64,000 bases of DNA, taken from NCBI RefSeq assembly GCF_000186705.1, contig NZ_AEUE01000001.1, positions 1 through 64,000 on the forward strand. The letters run 5' to 3'. Below the pieces are notes generated by a model. That model was not told where the DNA came from. It did not search any database and saw only the letters and a program-made list of their open reading frames with translations. The first letter of the stretch is position 1. Every line of letters starts with the position of its first letter. Source of the DNA: Citromicrobium sp. JLT1363 (GTDB taxonomy: Bacteria > Pseudomonadota > Alphaproteobacteria > Sphingomonadales > Sphingomonadaceae). The position numbers were made by a program, and so were the translations under genes. Below, one piece after another: positions 19,012-27,937 of this stretch.

Positions 19012-20658
19012 TCAGAACGCGACCTGCGCGCCTGCCAGAATCACATTCGTATCCGCATCCTGGTTCGACCAGGTGCCGCCATCGGGGAAATTGCCCCCCG
19101 ACAGGAAGTTGAGCGGGACGTAACCGTTCACGCGGATGAACTCGCCGAACAGGTTCACGTTCGGTGCGGGGAACCACGACCCGCCCAGCACGATCTGGTT
19201 CTGCCGCCGCCAGGGGGAGCCTTCCTCACCCGAAATGAACTTCGAGAATTCCGCCGACAACGCGAATTCGCGACGTTGCATCGTCAGGCTCTCGGCCCCG
19301 AAGCCGAAGCGGCCGCCGACCGTGAACGCCTCGGGCTTCACTGCGTCATACACGCTCCGCGGATTGGCCGGATCGGGCACGGCGGTGCCCGCCCATTCCT
19401 TCGTCGTCTTCGCATATTCGCCAATCAGCGTCAGCGGACCATAGGTCAGCTTGCCATAGGCGGCGATGCCCGGGTTGTTGTCCTGACACGGGTTGAAGTG
19501 CGTGACCGGATAATCCTGGCAATAGGCGGTCCCGCGCTGGTAGCTGGCACCGGCCATCAGCGCATTGCCTTCCCCGCCGAGGTCGATCGTGTAGCGCGCA
19601 TCGACCGCGAAGTTGTTCGCGCGCGAGGGCACGCTGGTGCCCAGCACCGGCACGTTCGCCGAACGGAACTGCGCGCCGCCTTGGATGATCATCCCGCGCA
19701 CATGCAGCCCGCCCGAGACGAAGCCGACCTGCCCGCCATAGGCGAGCCCCGCGAAGGCGTGCCAGTTGGTCGAATTGGTGAACGGGTTGACCGTGTCGTT
19801 GAGCCCGAAGGGCGTGTCCATCTTGCCGATCAGGGCATAGACCGGCAGCTGGTCCAGATCGCCGAACATCACCCAGCCGCGCCGCAGCTGGATCTGGTTG
19901 CGCGCCAGCGCGGTGATCGTCCCCTGACCGAAGCTCTGTTCCGGATCGTACAGCAGTTCCGCATAACCGGTGACGTTGGGCAGCAGCCGCGCGGTCAGCG
20001 CGAGGTTGGCCGAATGCAGCACCACTTCGGAAACATTGTCGCCCAGCTGGTTGGCGCTGGTCGGGTGGCGCATGAGGTAGCCGAACTTGGAGTCGACCGT
20101 CGCCCACTGATAGTTCGCGATCGCGGTGATCCCGCCCGACAGCGTGACCCGGTCGGTCAGCTCGCCCGATTGCAGCGCGGCCAGCTGGACCAGCGGCTTC
20201 GTGTTCACGTTCTCCGCATGGTCGAGCATCTGGTACGCATAGGCGGCGTTGGTGCCGACGAAGTTCTCCGACCCGGTTACCTGCATCTCGCGCGGGTCGT
20301 CGGCTTCGGTGACCACGTCGACCGGGCGGGCTGAGCCTGCCGTCGTTGCGACGCGCGCCGTGCCGGGTATCTCGGCTTGCGCAGCCGCTGCGGGCACCTG
20401 CGCGTCGGACGCCGCGACGACGACATCACCTTGCGCGGTGTTCACGCTGCGCAGGTCTTCAAGCTGCGCGCGCAGCTGCTCGTTTTCGCTCTGCAGCGCA
20501 TCGAGCCGGTCTTCGAGCGCTTCGAGACGCTCGAGCACGGCCGAGTCCTGAGCCAGAGCCGGCGTCGCCAGCGAGAAGAGCGAAATACCCCCCAAAAGGA
20601 TTGCGCATCGGCGCACACGGCCGCGTGTTGCGGTTGAGCAACTATTGGTGTTCATCAT
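19012..20658 (-). CDS. DcaP-like outer-membrane porin
   Basis: A 548-residue outer-membrane protein. A signal peptide (about 1-36, ending ALAQ) is followed by a coiled coil of about 35 residues (LERLEALEDRLDALQSENEQ region), a low-complexity linker, and then a long beta-rich barrel domain that closes with Phe (GAQVAF). This plan, with an N-terminal coiled coil before the barrel, is that of the DcaP trimeric porins, which pass negatively charged substrates such as dicarboxylates. The substrate is unknown. Two adjacent ATGs (20658, 20655) could serve as start. Confidence 0.8.
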   Translation of the reverse strand: MMNTNSCSTATRGRVRRCAILLGGISLFSLATPALAQDSAVLERLEALEDRLDALQSENEQLRAQLEDLRSVNTAQGDVVVAASDAQVPAAAAQAEIPGTARVATTAGSARPVDVVTEADDPREMQVTGSENFVGTNAAYAYQMLDHAENVNTKPLVQLAALQSGELTDRVTLSGGITAIANYQWATVDSKFGYLMRHPTSANQLGDNVSEVVLHSANLALTARLLPNVTGYAELLYDPEQSFGQGTITALARNQIQLRRGWVMFGDLDQLPVYALIGKMDTPFGLNDTVNPFTNSTNWHAFAGLAYGGQVGFVSGGLHVRGMIIQGGAQFRSANVPVLGTSVPSRANNFAVDARYTIDLGGEGNALMAGASYQRGTAYCQDYPVTHFNPCQDNNPGIAAYGKLTYGPLTLIGEYAKTTKEWAGTAVPDPANPRSVYDAVKPEAFTVGGRFGFGAESLTMQRREFALSAEFSKFISGEEGSPWRRQNQIVLGGSWFPAPNVNLFGEFIRVNGYVPLNFLSGGNFPDGGTWSNQDADTNVILAGAQVAF

Positions 20659-20916
20659 GTATCCCTATGTCCAAACGGCGGCGCCATTCAGATTGCAAAT
20701 AACGACCCCGATATAAGTGCAATCCCCAAAAACCGCCGATTGGCGCGTTATCGCGCGTCTCCTTTTCTGCCAAGGCTCCCATTGTGGGCTGCGCGAAAAA
20801 AAGTTGCTATCGGGCAACACCGGCTGCCGCGGTAGGGGCGGGGCAGGCGTTTGCCCGAGTGCGGGCGGATCTCGATTTCGGTAAGAACTCGCCAGCGCGG
20901 CGCTGGCAGGAGTGGC
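20659..20916. other. Intergenic region upstream of the porin
   Basis: 258 bases holding the porin promoter on the minus strand and the 3' end of the cupin gene. An AT-rich stretch at 20703-20790 (with GATATAAG and a run of A) is the likely promoter area. No gene is visible. Confidence 0.4.
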
Positions 20917-21306
20917 CTAGCGCTCTTCCACCATGAGGTAGATCACCGGCGTATCGCCGACATTGACCACCTCGTGCCACGCTGTCCCATCGCTCGAATA
21001 GTCCGAGCCTGTTTCCAGCGTGACGGTCCGAACCCCTGTCCCGTCGGTGATCCGCATGGTTCCGCCACTCAGCGCGTAGCCGTAATGGGCCGGATGGAAG
21101 TGCCTTTCGTGGCCAACGCCGGGCGGAAACGTGCAGCGCAGCACGCGATGAGTCTGCGTCTGGTGCTGCAGCGTGCAAACGCGCGCTCCCTCCCAGCCCG
21201 CTTCCAGTGCGCTCGGCAGGGGTTCGGGCGCGGCGCTGACGCTGGCGCAGGCCGATGCAAGCACGGCACCGCCGGCAAGCAGCGCCAGTCGATAAATCGC
21301 GCTCAT
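20917..21306 (-). CDS. Cupin-domain lipoprotein
   Basis: A 129-residue protein. A lipoprotein signal ends at SACA-type residues (about 16-22); a small cupin barrel follows with HERHFHPAHYGYALSGGTM around residues 66-84, holding the metal-binding histidines, and a Trp-His near residue 110. Function unknown; cupins are used for many enzymes and sensors. The start at 21306 overlaps the stop of the acyl-CoA ligase gene (ATGA), so they are co-transcribed. Confidence 0.8.
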   Translation of the reverse strand: MSAIYRLALLAGGAVLASACASVSAAPEPLPSALEAGWEGARVCTLQHQTQTHRVLRCTFPPGVGHERHFHPAHYGYALSGGTMRITDGTGVRTVTLETGSDYSSDGTAWHEVVNVGDTPVIYLMVEER

Positions 21307-23114
21307 CCGCGGTACAGCCCGTCCAGCCGGTCGCCGTAGCGTTCGCGGATCTTGTGCCGCCGGATCTTCATGCTCGGCGTCATTTCCTCGTTCTCGATGG
21401 AGAAGGGTTCGTCCGCGAAGGCAAAGCCGCGCACTTTTTCGACCACCGACAATTCGGAATTCACGCGGTCGACGGCCTTGCGGATCGCCGCGCGGAATTC
21501 GGGCAGCTCCTGCGCCTTCGCGCAATCGAGCGGCTTGCCCTGCGCCTTGCACCAGTCCAGCGCCCATTCGGCATCGGGCACGATCAGGCCGACGATGTAG
21601 GGCCGGCGATCGCCCGCGACCATCGCCTGACCGATCTCGGGCTGCAGGGTCAGCATGCCTTCGACCTTCTGCGGCGCGACATTGTCGCCCTTGTCGTTGA
21701 CGATCATGTCCTTCTTGCGGTCGGTGATGACGATCCGGCCCTTGTCGTCGATATGGCCGATATCGCCGGTGTGCAGCCAGCCATCCTGCAGGGCGCGATC
21801 GGTCTCCGGCTGGTTCTGCCAGTAGCCGTGCATCACCAGTTCGCCGCGGCACAGGATTTCGCCGTCCTCGGCGATCCGGATCTCCACGCCCTTCATCGGC
21901 GGCCCGACCGTATCCATGGAAACGCCGGCCGACGGCCTGTTGCAGCTGATGACCGGCCCGGCCTCGGTCTGGCCGTAGCCCTGCATCATCGGCAGGCCGA
22001 GTGCCTGGAAGAAGGTGCCGACTTCGGGATTGAGCGGAGCACCGCCCGATACCATCGCCTTGATCCGGCCGCCGAACTTCTGGCGAATCTTGGGGCGCAG
22101 CAGCCGCCCGACGAGCAGATCCATCGGCTTGTCGCGCAGCCGCTTCTTCCCGTTCGGGCCCGCCCGCTCCTCGATTTCGAGCGCGCGGTCCATCAGGTAG
22201 CTTGCGGCACCGCCCTGCTTGGCGATCTGCTTCATGATTCTCGTGCGCAGCACTTCGAACAGGCGCGGCACCACGACCATCACCGTGGGGCTCGTTTCCT
22301 CGATATTGCTGGCGAGCTTCTCCAGCCCTTCGGCGTAGAAAATCTGCGCGCCCACGCCGATCGGCAGGAACTGCCCGCCGGTATGTTCATAGGCGTGGCT
22401 GAGCGGGAGGAAGGAGAGAAAGCGCTCGTCATCCGAAAGCTTGAAATCGTCGATCAGGATGTCCGCCGCGCCCGCCACGTTGCACAGGATCGCGCCGTGG
22501 TGCTGCAGCACGCCGCGCGGCGCGCCGCCGGTGCCGCTGGTGTAGATGATGCAGGCGGTGTCCTTGCGGCCGATTCCCGCGATCCGTGCCTCGACCGCAC
22601 TGCGCGCCGCCTTGGCATCGCCTTCGATCATGCTCGCCCAGCCGTGGCAGGCAAGGTTGCCGCCCTGGTATCCGCGCACGCTTTCGATCGGGATGATGTG
22701 TTCGGCAATGCCGGTGTGAAAGATCGCCGGGATCAGCGGCCCGGACAGCTTCTCGTTCGAAACGATCACCGCCTTCGCGCCCGAATTGTCCAGGATATGG
22801 ATGTGATCGCGTTCGGTATTGGTGATGTAGGCGGGCACGGTGATGCAGCCCGCAGCCATGATCGCCAGATCGGCAATGCACCATTCGGGGCGGTTCTCCG
22901 ACACCAGCATCACCCGGTCGCCATCGGTGAGGCCCAGCCCGCGCAGGTTTTCGGCAAGAATGCAGACCTGTTCGGCGGCTTCCCGCCAGCTGATCGTCTG
23001 CCACTCGCCAGCGACCTTGCGCCCGAGGAAGGGCTTGTCACCGCCTTCGTCGGCGCGTTGCAGGAACAGCGAGACGAGATTGCTCGCCTGTTCGATCTCT
23101 CTAAGCTGCGTCAA
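21303..23114 (-). CDS. fadD: Long-chain acyl-CoA synthetase (AMP-forming)
   Basis: A 603-residue ANL-superfamily enzyme that activates fatty acids with ATP and CoA. The P-loop-like motif reads YTSGTGGAPRGVL instead of the usual TSGTTGxPKG, with Arg where Lys is common. The GYGQTEAGP motif and TGDIGHIDDKGRIVITDRKKD hinge follow in order. The architecture matches the large FadD15-like bacterial and eukaryotic long-chain ligases rather than E. coli FadD. Gene symbol given by class only. Confidence 0.85.
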   Translation of the reverse strand: MTQLREIEQASNLVSLFLQRADEGGDKPFLGRKVAGEWQTISWREAAEQVCILAENLRGLGLTDGDRVMLVSENRPEWCIADLAIMAAGCITVPAYITNTERDHIHILDNSGAKAVIVSNEKLSGPLIPAIFHTGIAEHIIPIESVRGYQGGNLACHGWASMIEGDAKAARSAVEARIAGIGRKDTACIIYTSGTGGAPRGVLQHHGAILCNVAGAADILIDDFKLSDDERFLSFLPLSHAYEHTGGQFLPIGVGAQIFYAEGLEKLASNIEETSPTVMVVVPRLFEVLRTRIMKQIAKQGGAASYLMDRALEIEERAGPNGKKRLRDKPMDLLVGRLLRPKIRQKFGGRIKAMVSGGAPLNPEVGTFFQALGLPMMQGYGQTEAGPVISCNRPSAGVSMDTVGPPMKGVEIRIAEDGEILCRGELVMHGYWQNQPETDRALQDGWLHTGDIGHIDDKGRIVITDRKKDMIVNDKGDNVAPQKVEGMLTLQPEIGQAMVAGDRRPYIVGLIVPDAEWALDWCKAQGKPLDCAKAQELPEFRAAIRKAVDRVNSELSVVEKVRGFAFADEPFSIENEEMTPSMKIRRHKIRERYGDRLDGLYRG

Positions 23115-23181
23115 AGGCGCACCTGCTCCCAGTTTTTGGTCTGTTTATAACGGTGCAGCGCGGCCTAGGCTCCCGCGAACC

Positions 23182-24948
23182 CTACGGCAAGCTGCCAGAA
23201 GGAAGCTGCGTCGTGTCCTCATGCCGGGTATAGGCGACCCCGCGCAGCCTTGGATCATAGGCCGCAACCCAGCCTTGGGGCGTTTTGAGCGCCCCGTTGG
23301 TGCGGAACAGGAAGTCGCTTGGGATCACGCTTTCGTGGCCGAGCGCGTTGAACTGCGGTGCGGCATCTTCGAACCAGCTGCCCTTCTCGACGATCAGCCG
23401 GTCGCCGAAGATCATCACCATGGGCAGGGCGAGCGCGTCTTCGAGGTCCAGGCCGAAGTCGATCACGCCGATAATCGTGCGCGCGGTCTGTATCGGGATC
23501 GTCGCGCCGCCCGCCGCACCCAGCGCAAGAAAAGGCTCGCCCTGCGGATCATAAACGACCGTGGGCGCCATCGAACTGCGCGGACGCTTCCCGCCCTGCA
23601 CGCGGTTGGCGGAAAGCATCCCGTCCCGCACCGGCGCGAAGTCGAAATCGGTCAGCTCGTTGTTGAGGTAGAACCCGCCGAAGCGCAGGCCCGATCCGAA
23701 TGCGCCTTCGATGGTGGAGGTATAGCTGACCATGGTGCCGTCGGCGCCGATGGCGACGAAATGCGTCGTGCCGCTCTCCGGATAGCCTTCCCCCGCGGGC
23801 GTGGGCGCGGGCGCGCCGGGCGGGGTGCCGGGCGTGACGCTGTCCATCCGCCGGGCCGGGTCGATCAGGAGCGCGCGGCTGGCGAGATAGTCCGGATCGA
23901 TCAGCCCTGCGGTGGGCACCTCCACGAAATCCGCATCGCCGGTGTAGATCGCGCGGTCCGCATAGGTGAGGCGCTGTGCCTCCACGAACAGGTGCCATGC
24001 CTCGACCGAGCGCGGGCCGAGCGCGGCGAGATCGAAGCGTTCGAGCTGTTCGAGAATGCCGATCACCGCGATCCCGCCCGAGGATGGCGGGCCCATGCCG
24101 CATACCTTGTAACCGCGATAATCGCCGCATACCGGCGCGCGCTCTCGCGCTTCGTAGGCCGCGATATCGGCGGGGGTCATCGCCCCGTCGCGCGGGGTTT
24201 CGGCGGCGATGGTCTGGGCCAGGGCCGTGGCTGAGTCGCCTTCGTAGAAGGCCTGGGGGCCTGCGCTTGCGATCCGTTCGAAGGTGGCTGCAAGGTCTGG
24301 CAGAACAATGCGTGTCCCCACCGGCCTGGGCGTGCCGTCCGCCTGATAGAACAGCGCGCGCCCTTCCGGGGTATGGCCTGCCCGATCGAACTGGCCTTCG
24401 AGCGAGGAATGCAGCCTCTCGTTGAGAACGAAGCCCTCGCGCGCAAGGGCAATCGCGGGCTGGAACAGCGCCGCCCAGGGTAGCCTGCCGTGCTCTGCGT
24501 GGAGCTTCGCGGCGACCGCGACATTGCCGGGCACGCCCACGCTCAGCCCGCTGATCGTCGCCTCAGGTCCGGGCAGGGGATTGCCGTCCTCGTCCAGAAA
24601 CCATGCGGGCGTTGCGGCGAATGGCGCCGTTTCGCGCCCGTCGTAGCTCTGCACCGTACCGTCGGGCGCGCCGTAGAGGATGAAGCCTCCCCCGCCGATT
24701 CCGGAACTCTGCGGCTCCACGACCGTGAGCGCGAGCATCGTGGCGAGCGCCGCGTCGACGGCATTGCCGCCTTGCGCCAGCATTGCTTCAGCCGCCGCCG
24801 TGGCGCGCGGGTCCGCCGAAGCGACCGCCCCGCCGAAGGTGGAAGCCGTCGGTGTCGGTGCCGGCGGCGTGAGCGGTGCGTCCGGCACGCTGGCACACGC
24901 GCCGAGCGAGACGATGGCGGCAAGGCCGGCGAGCGGGCGAAAGAGCAT
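23182..24948 (-). CDS. ggt: Gamma-glutamyltransferase
   Basis: A 588-residue periplasmic enzyme with a lipoprotein-type signal (LGACAS near residue 19). The proenzyme cleaves itself before the nucleophile Thr in the GTTHFVAI segment, about residue 390, giving large and small subunits; the small one holds the GSGLRFGGFYLNNELTDF segment. It transfers or hydrolyses the gamma-glutamyl group of glutathione. It sits 9 bases before pyrD's end on the same strand. Confidence 0.93.
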   Translation of the reverse strand: MLFRPLAGLAAIVSLGACASVPDAPLTPPAPTPTASTFGGAVASADPRATAAAEAMLAQGGNAVDAALATMLALTVVEPQSSGIGGGGFILYGAPDGTVQSYDGRETAPFAATPAWFLDEDGNPLPGPEATISGLSVGVPGNVAVAAKLHAEHGRLPWAALFQPAIALAREGFVLNERLHSSLEGQFDRAGHTPEGRALFYQADGTPRPVGTRIVLPDLAATFERIASAGPQAFYEGDSATALAQTIAAETPRDGAMTPADIAAYEARERAPVCGDYRGYKVCGMGPPSSGGIAVIGILEQLERFDLAALGPRSVEAWHLFVEAQRLTYADRAIYTGDADFVEVPTAGLIDPDYLASRALLIDPARRMDSVTPGTPPGAPAPTPAGEGYPESGTTHFVAIGADGTMVSYTSTIEGAFGSGLRFGGFYLNNELTDFDFAPVRDGMLSANRVQGGKRPRSSMAPTVVYDPQGEPFLALGAAGGATIPIQTARTIIGVIDFGLDLEDALALPMVMIFGDRLIVEKGSWFEDAAPQFNALGHESVIPSDFLFRTNGALKTPQGWVAAYDPRLRGVAYTRHEDTTQLPSGSLP

Positions 24949-24956
24949 GGCGATCC

Positions 24957-25991
24957 TCAGCTTTGCGATCCGATGGCCTCTTCAATCGAGGCAAAGCCTG
25001 CGCGCTGCAACCTTTGCTTGAGGCCGCGCGCGATCCGTCGCCCCAGCGTCGGTCCCTGATAGACCATCGCGGAATAGAGCTGCACCAGGCTGGCGCCCGC
25101 CACGATCCGCTCCCAGGCGGCATCCGCGCTGTCGATCCCGCCTGCCGCGATCAGCGGGATTTGCCCGCCGGTGGCCTTGCGGAAATCCTTCAGTCGCTGG
25201 AGCGCGATGGGGGCGAGCGGCGCGCCGGAAAGGCCGCCAGCCTCCAGCGCATGCTTCGACCGGAGCGGCGGGCGGGCGAGCGTGGTGTTGGAGATGATGA
25301 GCGCCGCCAGCGGGCTGTCGCCGGCGATCTTGGCAATCGCATCGATCTCCTTCGGCTCCAGATCCGGCGCGAGCTTGAGGAATACGGGTGTGGTCCGCTC
25401 TCCGCGCGCCTCGAAGACCCCGTCCAGCAAGTCCTTCAGCGCATCGCCCGCCTGCAGGTTGCGCAGGCCCGGCGTGTTGGGGCTGGATATATTGACCGTC
25501 AGATAGCTGGCGAGCGGCGCCATCAGTTCGGTCAGCAGCGCATAGTCTGCAATGCGATCATCGCTGTCCTTGTTGGCACCGATATTGATGCCGACGACGC
25601 CGGGACGCCCCACGCGCTTGCGCAGCCGTTCGTGCGCGGCCTGTGCCCCGCCGTTGTTGAACCCCATGCGGTTGATGACGGCGCGGTCCTCCACCAGCCG
25701 GAACAGGCGCGGTTTGGGGTTGCCCGCTTGCGGGAACGGCGTGATCGTTCCCACCTCGACGAAACCGAAGCCCAGTCCCAGCAGCGCGTCGGGCACCTCG
25801 GCATCCTTGTCATAACCGGGCGCAACCCCGACGGGCGAGGGAAAGGTCAGTCCGCCGAGCGACACTGCCAGCGCAGGGTCGTGCCGGGGCGGCTTGCCGG
25901 TTGGCATGCGTTTCAGTCCGGCGAGCGACAGGCGATGCGCGCGCTCGGGATCAAGGGTGAACAGCAGCGGGCGCAGGGCTGGGAACAGCAT
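24957..25991 (-). CDS. pyrD: Dihydroorotate dehydrogenase (quinone)
   Basis: A 344-residue class 2 PyrD. An N-terminal membrane-binding helix pair (FPALRPLLFTLDPERAH) precedes the FMN barrel, with NRMGFNNGG, VNISSPNTPGLRNLQ (the catalytic Ser is in this region) and AAGGIDSADAAWERI. It makes orotate in pyrimidine synthesis, passing electrons to ubiquinone. The ATG at 25991 is used; a 47-residue upstream extension in frame is not family-like and runs into the divergent promoter area. Confidence 0.96.
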   Translation of the reverse strand: MLFPALRPLLFTLDPERAHRLSLAGLKRMPTGKPPRHDPALAVSLGGLTFPSPVGVAPGYDKDAEVPDALLGLGFGFVEVGTITPFPQAGNPKPRLFRLVEDRAVINRMGFNNGGAQAAHERLRKRVGRPGVVGINIGANKDSDDRIADYALLTELMAPLASYLTVNISSPNTPGLRNLQAGDALKDLLDGVFEARGERTTPVFLKLAPDLEPKEIDAIAKIAGDSPLAALIISNTTLARPPLRSKHALEAGGLSGAPLAPIALQRLKDFRKATGGQIPLIAAGGIDSADAAWERIVAGASLVQLYSAMVYQGPTLGRRIARGLKQRLQRAGFASIEEAIGSQS

Positions 25992-26196
25992 GGCACCATG
26001 CCCTATGCCGCCCGTGGATCGCTGTCGACAGCCCTTTCCACCAGCGTGGCCGCAAGGCGGTCGGACCGCAACACTTCTCATGGAGGACCGCAGGGGCGCG
26101 GGCGGACTGTCCGATCTACCAGTGTGCACCACATGGTGCAGGGATTACGTTGCCCTTCGATCCCGCCCGGCGGGGGCGATATGCTCGGAGGTGACG

Positions 26197-26592
26197 ATGA
26201 AACGGTACGGTTTGGGCATGATGATCTGCGTGCCGCTGTGCATGACGGCAGCCGGGGCGAAGCTGGACGAAGCAGGCGTGGCTGCGGCAACCAACCTCGA
26301 CGAAGCGGTCATCTGCCAGATCGTCACGCGAGAGGCCGCGAATACGCGCGTGAAATCGATCCACCCGGCGCGCGACTGGGACAGTGCGGTGGAGATCCTC
26401 TACGCATCGAGCATCAGCAGTCCCGATGGCCTCCGTCCCGAACCCAAGGCAGAGGAACTGACCGCCGACTTGCAGCGCCGCAAGGGAACGACCAAGCGCG
26501 ACGAAATCAGGTTCACCAAATGGCTGACGGACAAGGTGAACGGGTGCGATGCGGCGATGACGAAGATTCTGGCAATTATATACTTTACTTAG
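26197..26592 (+). CDS. Small secreted protein, C-terminus altered by IS insertion
   Basis: A 131-residue protein with a signal peptide (about 1-20) and a region with two cysteines; function unknown. GGAGGTG precedes the ATG at 26197. The IS1595-family element begins at 26571, within codon 125. The last six codons and the stop now come from the left inverted repeat. Removing the element and one target duplication restores a reading frame ending with three other residues (Asp-Ala-Arg) and a TGA at 28920-28922, giving 128 residues. So the gene is changed only at its tip and may still work. Confidence 0.75.
   Translation: MKRYGLGMMICVPLCMTAAGAKLDEAGVAAATNLDEAVICQIVTREAANTRVKSIHPARDWDSAVEILYASSISSPDGLRPEPKAEELTADLQRRKGTTKRDEIRFTKWLTDKVNGCDAAMTKILAIIYFT
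26563..26570. repeat. Left target site duplication (AAGATTCT)
   Basis: 8-bp AAGATTCT directly before the left inverted repeat; the same 8 bases follow the right repeat at 28902-28909. This is the duplication length expected of IS1595-family insertion. Confidence 0.95.
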
Positions 26593-26594
26593 CA
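26571..26594. repeat. Left terminal inverted repeat (IRL)
   Basis: 24 bases identical to the reverse complement of 28878-28901. It contains TATAAT in the outward (minus) direction and supplies the new stop codon TAG for the interrupted gene. Confidence 0.95.
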
Positions 26595-26642
26595 GGCGCC
26601 GAGTCGCATATATCGGGCCTGCGATGTCAACGTAGGTGCCAA

Positions 26643-26804
26643 ATGGCTGACGCCACTGAGATTGAGATTACGCCTGAGATGATTGATGCGGGGGTTAAAA
26701 TTCTGCGTCGTGAGTTCGGCGGAGAGTCGGAAGGTCGGAATCGGTTTGTCGACTTTCCTGAAGCGGTCCGTGAACTTCTTCAAACTTGCGAAGCGCAGCG
26801 GTAA
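26643..26804 (+). CDS. Small cargo protein of the IS1595 element
   Basis: 53 residues, start ATG 26643 behind GTAGGTG. It opens with an acidic segment and an ITPEMIDAGVKIL helix; short proteins beginning with this helix are found as unassigned genes in phage and mobile DNA of alphaproteobacteria. Function unknown. It overlaps the 3' end of the opposite-strand gene by 110 bases, which weakens the call. Confidence 0.5.
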   Translation: MADATEIEITPEMIDAGVKILRREFGGESEGRNRFVDFPEAVRELLQTCEAQR

Positions 26805-27342
26805 TTCGCCGATCCCTCTTTGTGGCAAACGCGAAGCTCGCAGCCTCAGTCGCCAATATAAGTTGCTCAAGATCGTCGATGACCTGCTGGAGGTCTTCGG
26901 CTGAGAGCTTTTGATGTTTGGGGGGCTTGGTCGAGCGCGGGGACTTTATCTTGGCGTGCAGTTTATCCGTTCTGCCATGCACCACATACTCGGCGTGGAT
27001 GAGCTCGTTGCGTCGATCTGCGAGCGTTTTGGTTTTTTCAATAACATAATTGAGGATGCCTGCTTGCTGCTTGGTCAGTTTCACGGTTTGCAGGGCGAGG
27101 GCTAGCAGGTCGCGGCGAGCTTGGTGCGTCGGTTGGCGCTCCCAAATGGCCATTGCGTATTCCGGTCGCTTGGAGGCAATTAGCTTGCTGTAGATCTTGG
27201 CCAGCTTCAGCTCCTGGCGATTCCACAGTATTGTGATAACGCCGATCATCTCCGCTTCTTCAGGGAAGAAATCGCGTATCTCGTGCTGGTGCTCAAGCTC
27301 ACCTAGAGGCCAATACCAATCTGCTTTAGGATCACGAGCCAT
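26695..27342 (-). CDS. Cargo protein of unknown function
   Basis: A 215-residue soluble, largely helical protein from ATG 27342. It has a conserved-looking run of Trp, Asn and Arg residues near residues 40-75 (ILWNRQELKLAKIYSKL) and ADRRNELIHAEYVVH near residue 115, which resembles the central helices of RelA/SpoT-unrelated, 'RiboL-PSP-HEPN'-like folds where an R-x4-6-H motif is catalytic. The RNELIH arrangement fits that R-x4-H pattern, so a HEPN-type RNase is possible but unproven. Its ATG overlaps that of a plus-strand gene in a shared CATG. Confidence 0.65.
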   Translation of the reverse strand: MARDPKADWYWPLGELEHQHEIRDFFPEEAEMIGVITILWNRQELKLAKIYSKLIASKRPEYAMAIWERQPTHQARRDLLALALQTVKLTKQQAGILNYVIEKTKTLADRRNELIHAEYVVHGRTDKLHAKIKSPRSTKPPKHQKLSAEDLQQVIDDLEQLILATEAASFAFATKRDRRITAALRKFEEVHGPLQESRQTDSDLPTLRRTHDAEF

Positions 27343-27481
27343 GAAAGACACCAAACAAAGCGAAGAAACCTATTCCGAAGAAGAAACCAAACGCCGCCGG
27401 GAGGCAGCGCTAAAGCGGATGCTGGCGACCCCGCCCAAGCCGCAAGAGAGGGTCAAGAAGGGCGGGAAGCGCAAAAAGTGA
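27341..27481 (+). CDS. Small basic/acidic cargo protein
   Basis: 46 residues from ATG 27341, following TTAGGA at 9 bases. It is highly charged: an acidic start, then an Arg-rich helix (ETKRRREAALKRMLATPPK) and a Lys-rich tail. This pattern, TP-P-K-P near the end included, is seen in many unassigned small genes of alphaproteobacteria. It resembles short antitoxin-like DNA-binding proteins but no family is certain. Its stop overlaps the next start (TGATG). Confidence 0.6.
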   Translation: MKDTKQSEETYSEEETKRRREAALKRMLATPPKPQERVKKGGKRKK

Positions 27482-27651
27482 TGACATGGACCGTGCGCTT
27501 CTGGCGCGCTCTTCTTTCCCTTGCTCCCACTCACAGCCTCCAAGAGGCTTTGGGCGGTAGGGAGGGTGTTGTCGCTCGCTTCCTTGGCCCCGGCGAAACT
27601 ATGAGCCTCGATGTTCGGGGCGTATGCTGGGTGACGATCAACGAGGATTAG
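27481..27651 (+). CDS. Small cargo protein following the charged protein
   Basis: 56 residues, ATG at 27481 sharing its A with the preceding stop, so the two are translationally coupled. It has a hydrophobic N-terminal third (TVRFWRALLSLAPTHSL) and a neutral rest with GETMSLDVRGVCWVTI. Too short for an assignment. Its 3' end overlaps the stop of the KTSC gene on the other strand by four bases. Confidence 0.5.
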   Translation: MTWTVRFWRALLSLAPTHSLQEALGGREGVVARFLGPGETMSLDVRGVCWVTINED

Positions 27652-27842
27652 CACTGATAACGCCCGTCGATATGGGCGTTGAAGTATCGGCCCTTCGATG
27701 GGGCGTTACAAAGTCCTTCCCATATGTGCTGGGGCACGTTGCAGTAGTCATAGGGCTTCCCCTCGGGAAACCAGATCGTCAGACCCCCGGTCGCTGAATT
27801 GTATTCGGCTCGCTTGATCGCACTCGAATTGAAATAAGGCAT
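27648..27842 (-). CDS. KTSC-domain protein
   Basis: A 64-residue protein matching the KTSC domain: a first strand with SSAIKRAEYNS, a middle strand with LTIWFPEGKPYDYCNVP, and a closing NAPSKGRYFNAHIDGRY. The family is named for Lys-Thr-Ser-Cys-like residues and occurs alone or fused to lysyl-tRNA-synthetase-like and phage proteins; its activity is unknown. It lies between the other cargo genes and the transposase, reading with the transposase. Confidence 0.8.
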   Translation of the reverse strand: MPYFNSSAIKRAEYNSATGGLTIWFPEGKPYDYCNVPQHIWEGLCNAPSKGRYFNAHIDGRYQC

Positions 27843-27937
27843 TTGTCACCCCGCTCGCTAAAATACATAATCGCTTAAATCACGATTGAGTCCAGCGTTT
27901 GCGAGGCGTTCCGATCTGGCGGGGTATCTCCGCAAAC

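Noticed and set aside
21255-23150. A 631-codon plus-strand frame
   Set aside because: Antisense to the acyl-CoA ligase, whose motifs are clear.
27370-27654. A minus-strand 94-codon ORF inside the IS element
   Set aside because: It is antisense to two coupled plus-strand cargo genes that have a ribosome site and overlapping stop and start.
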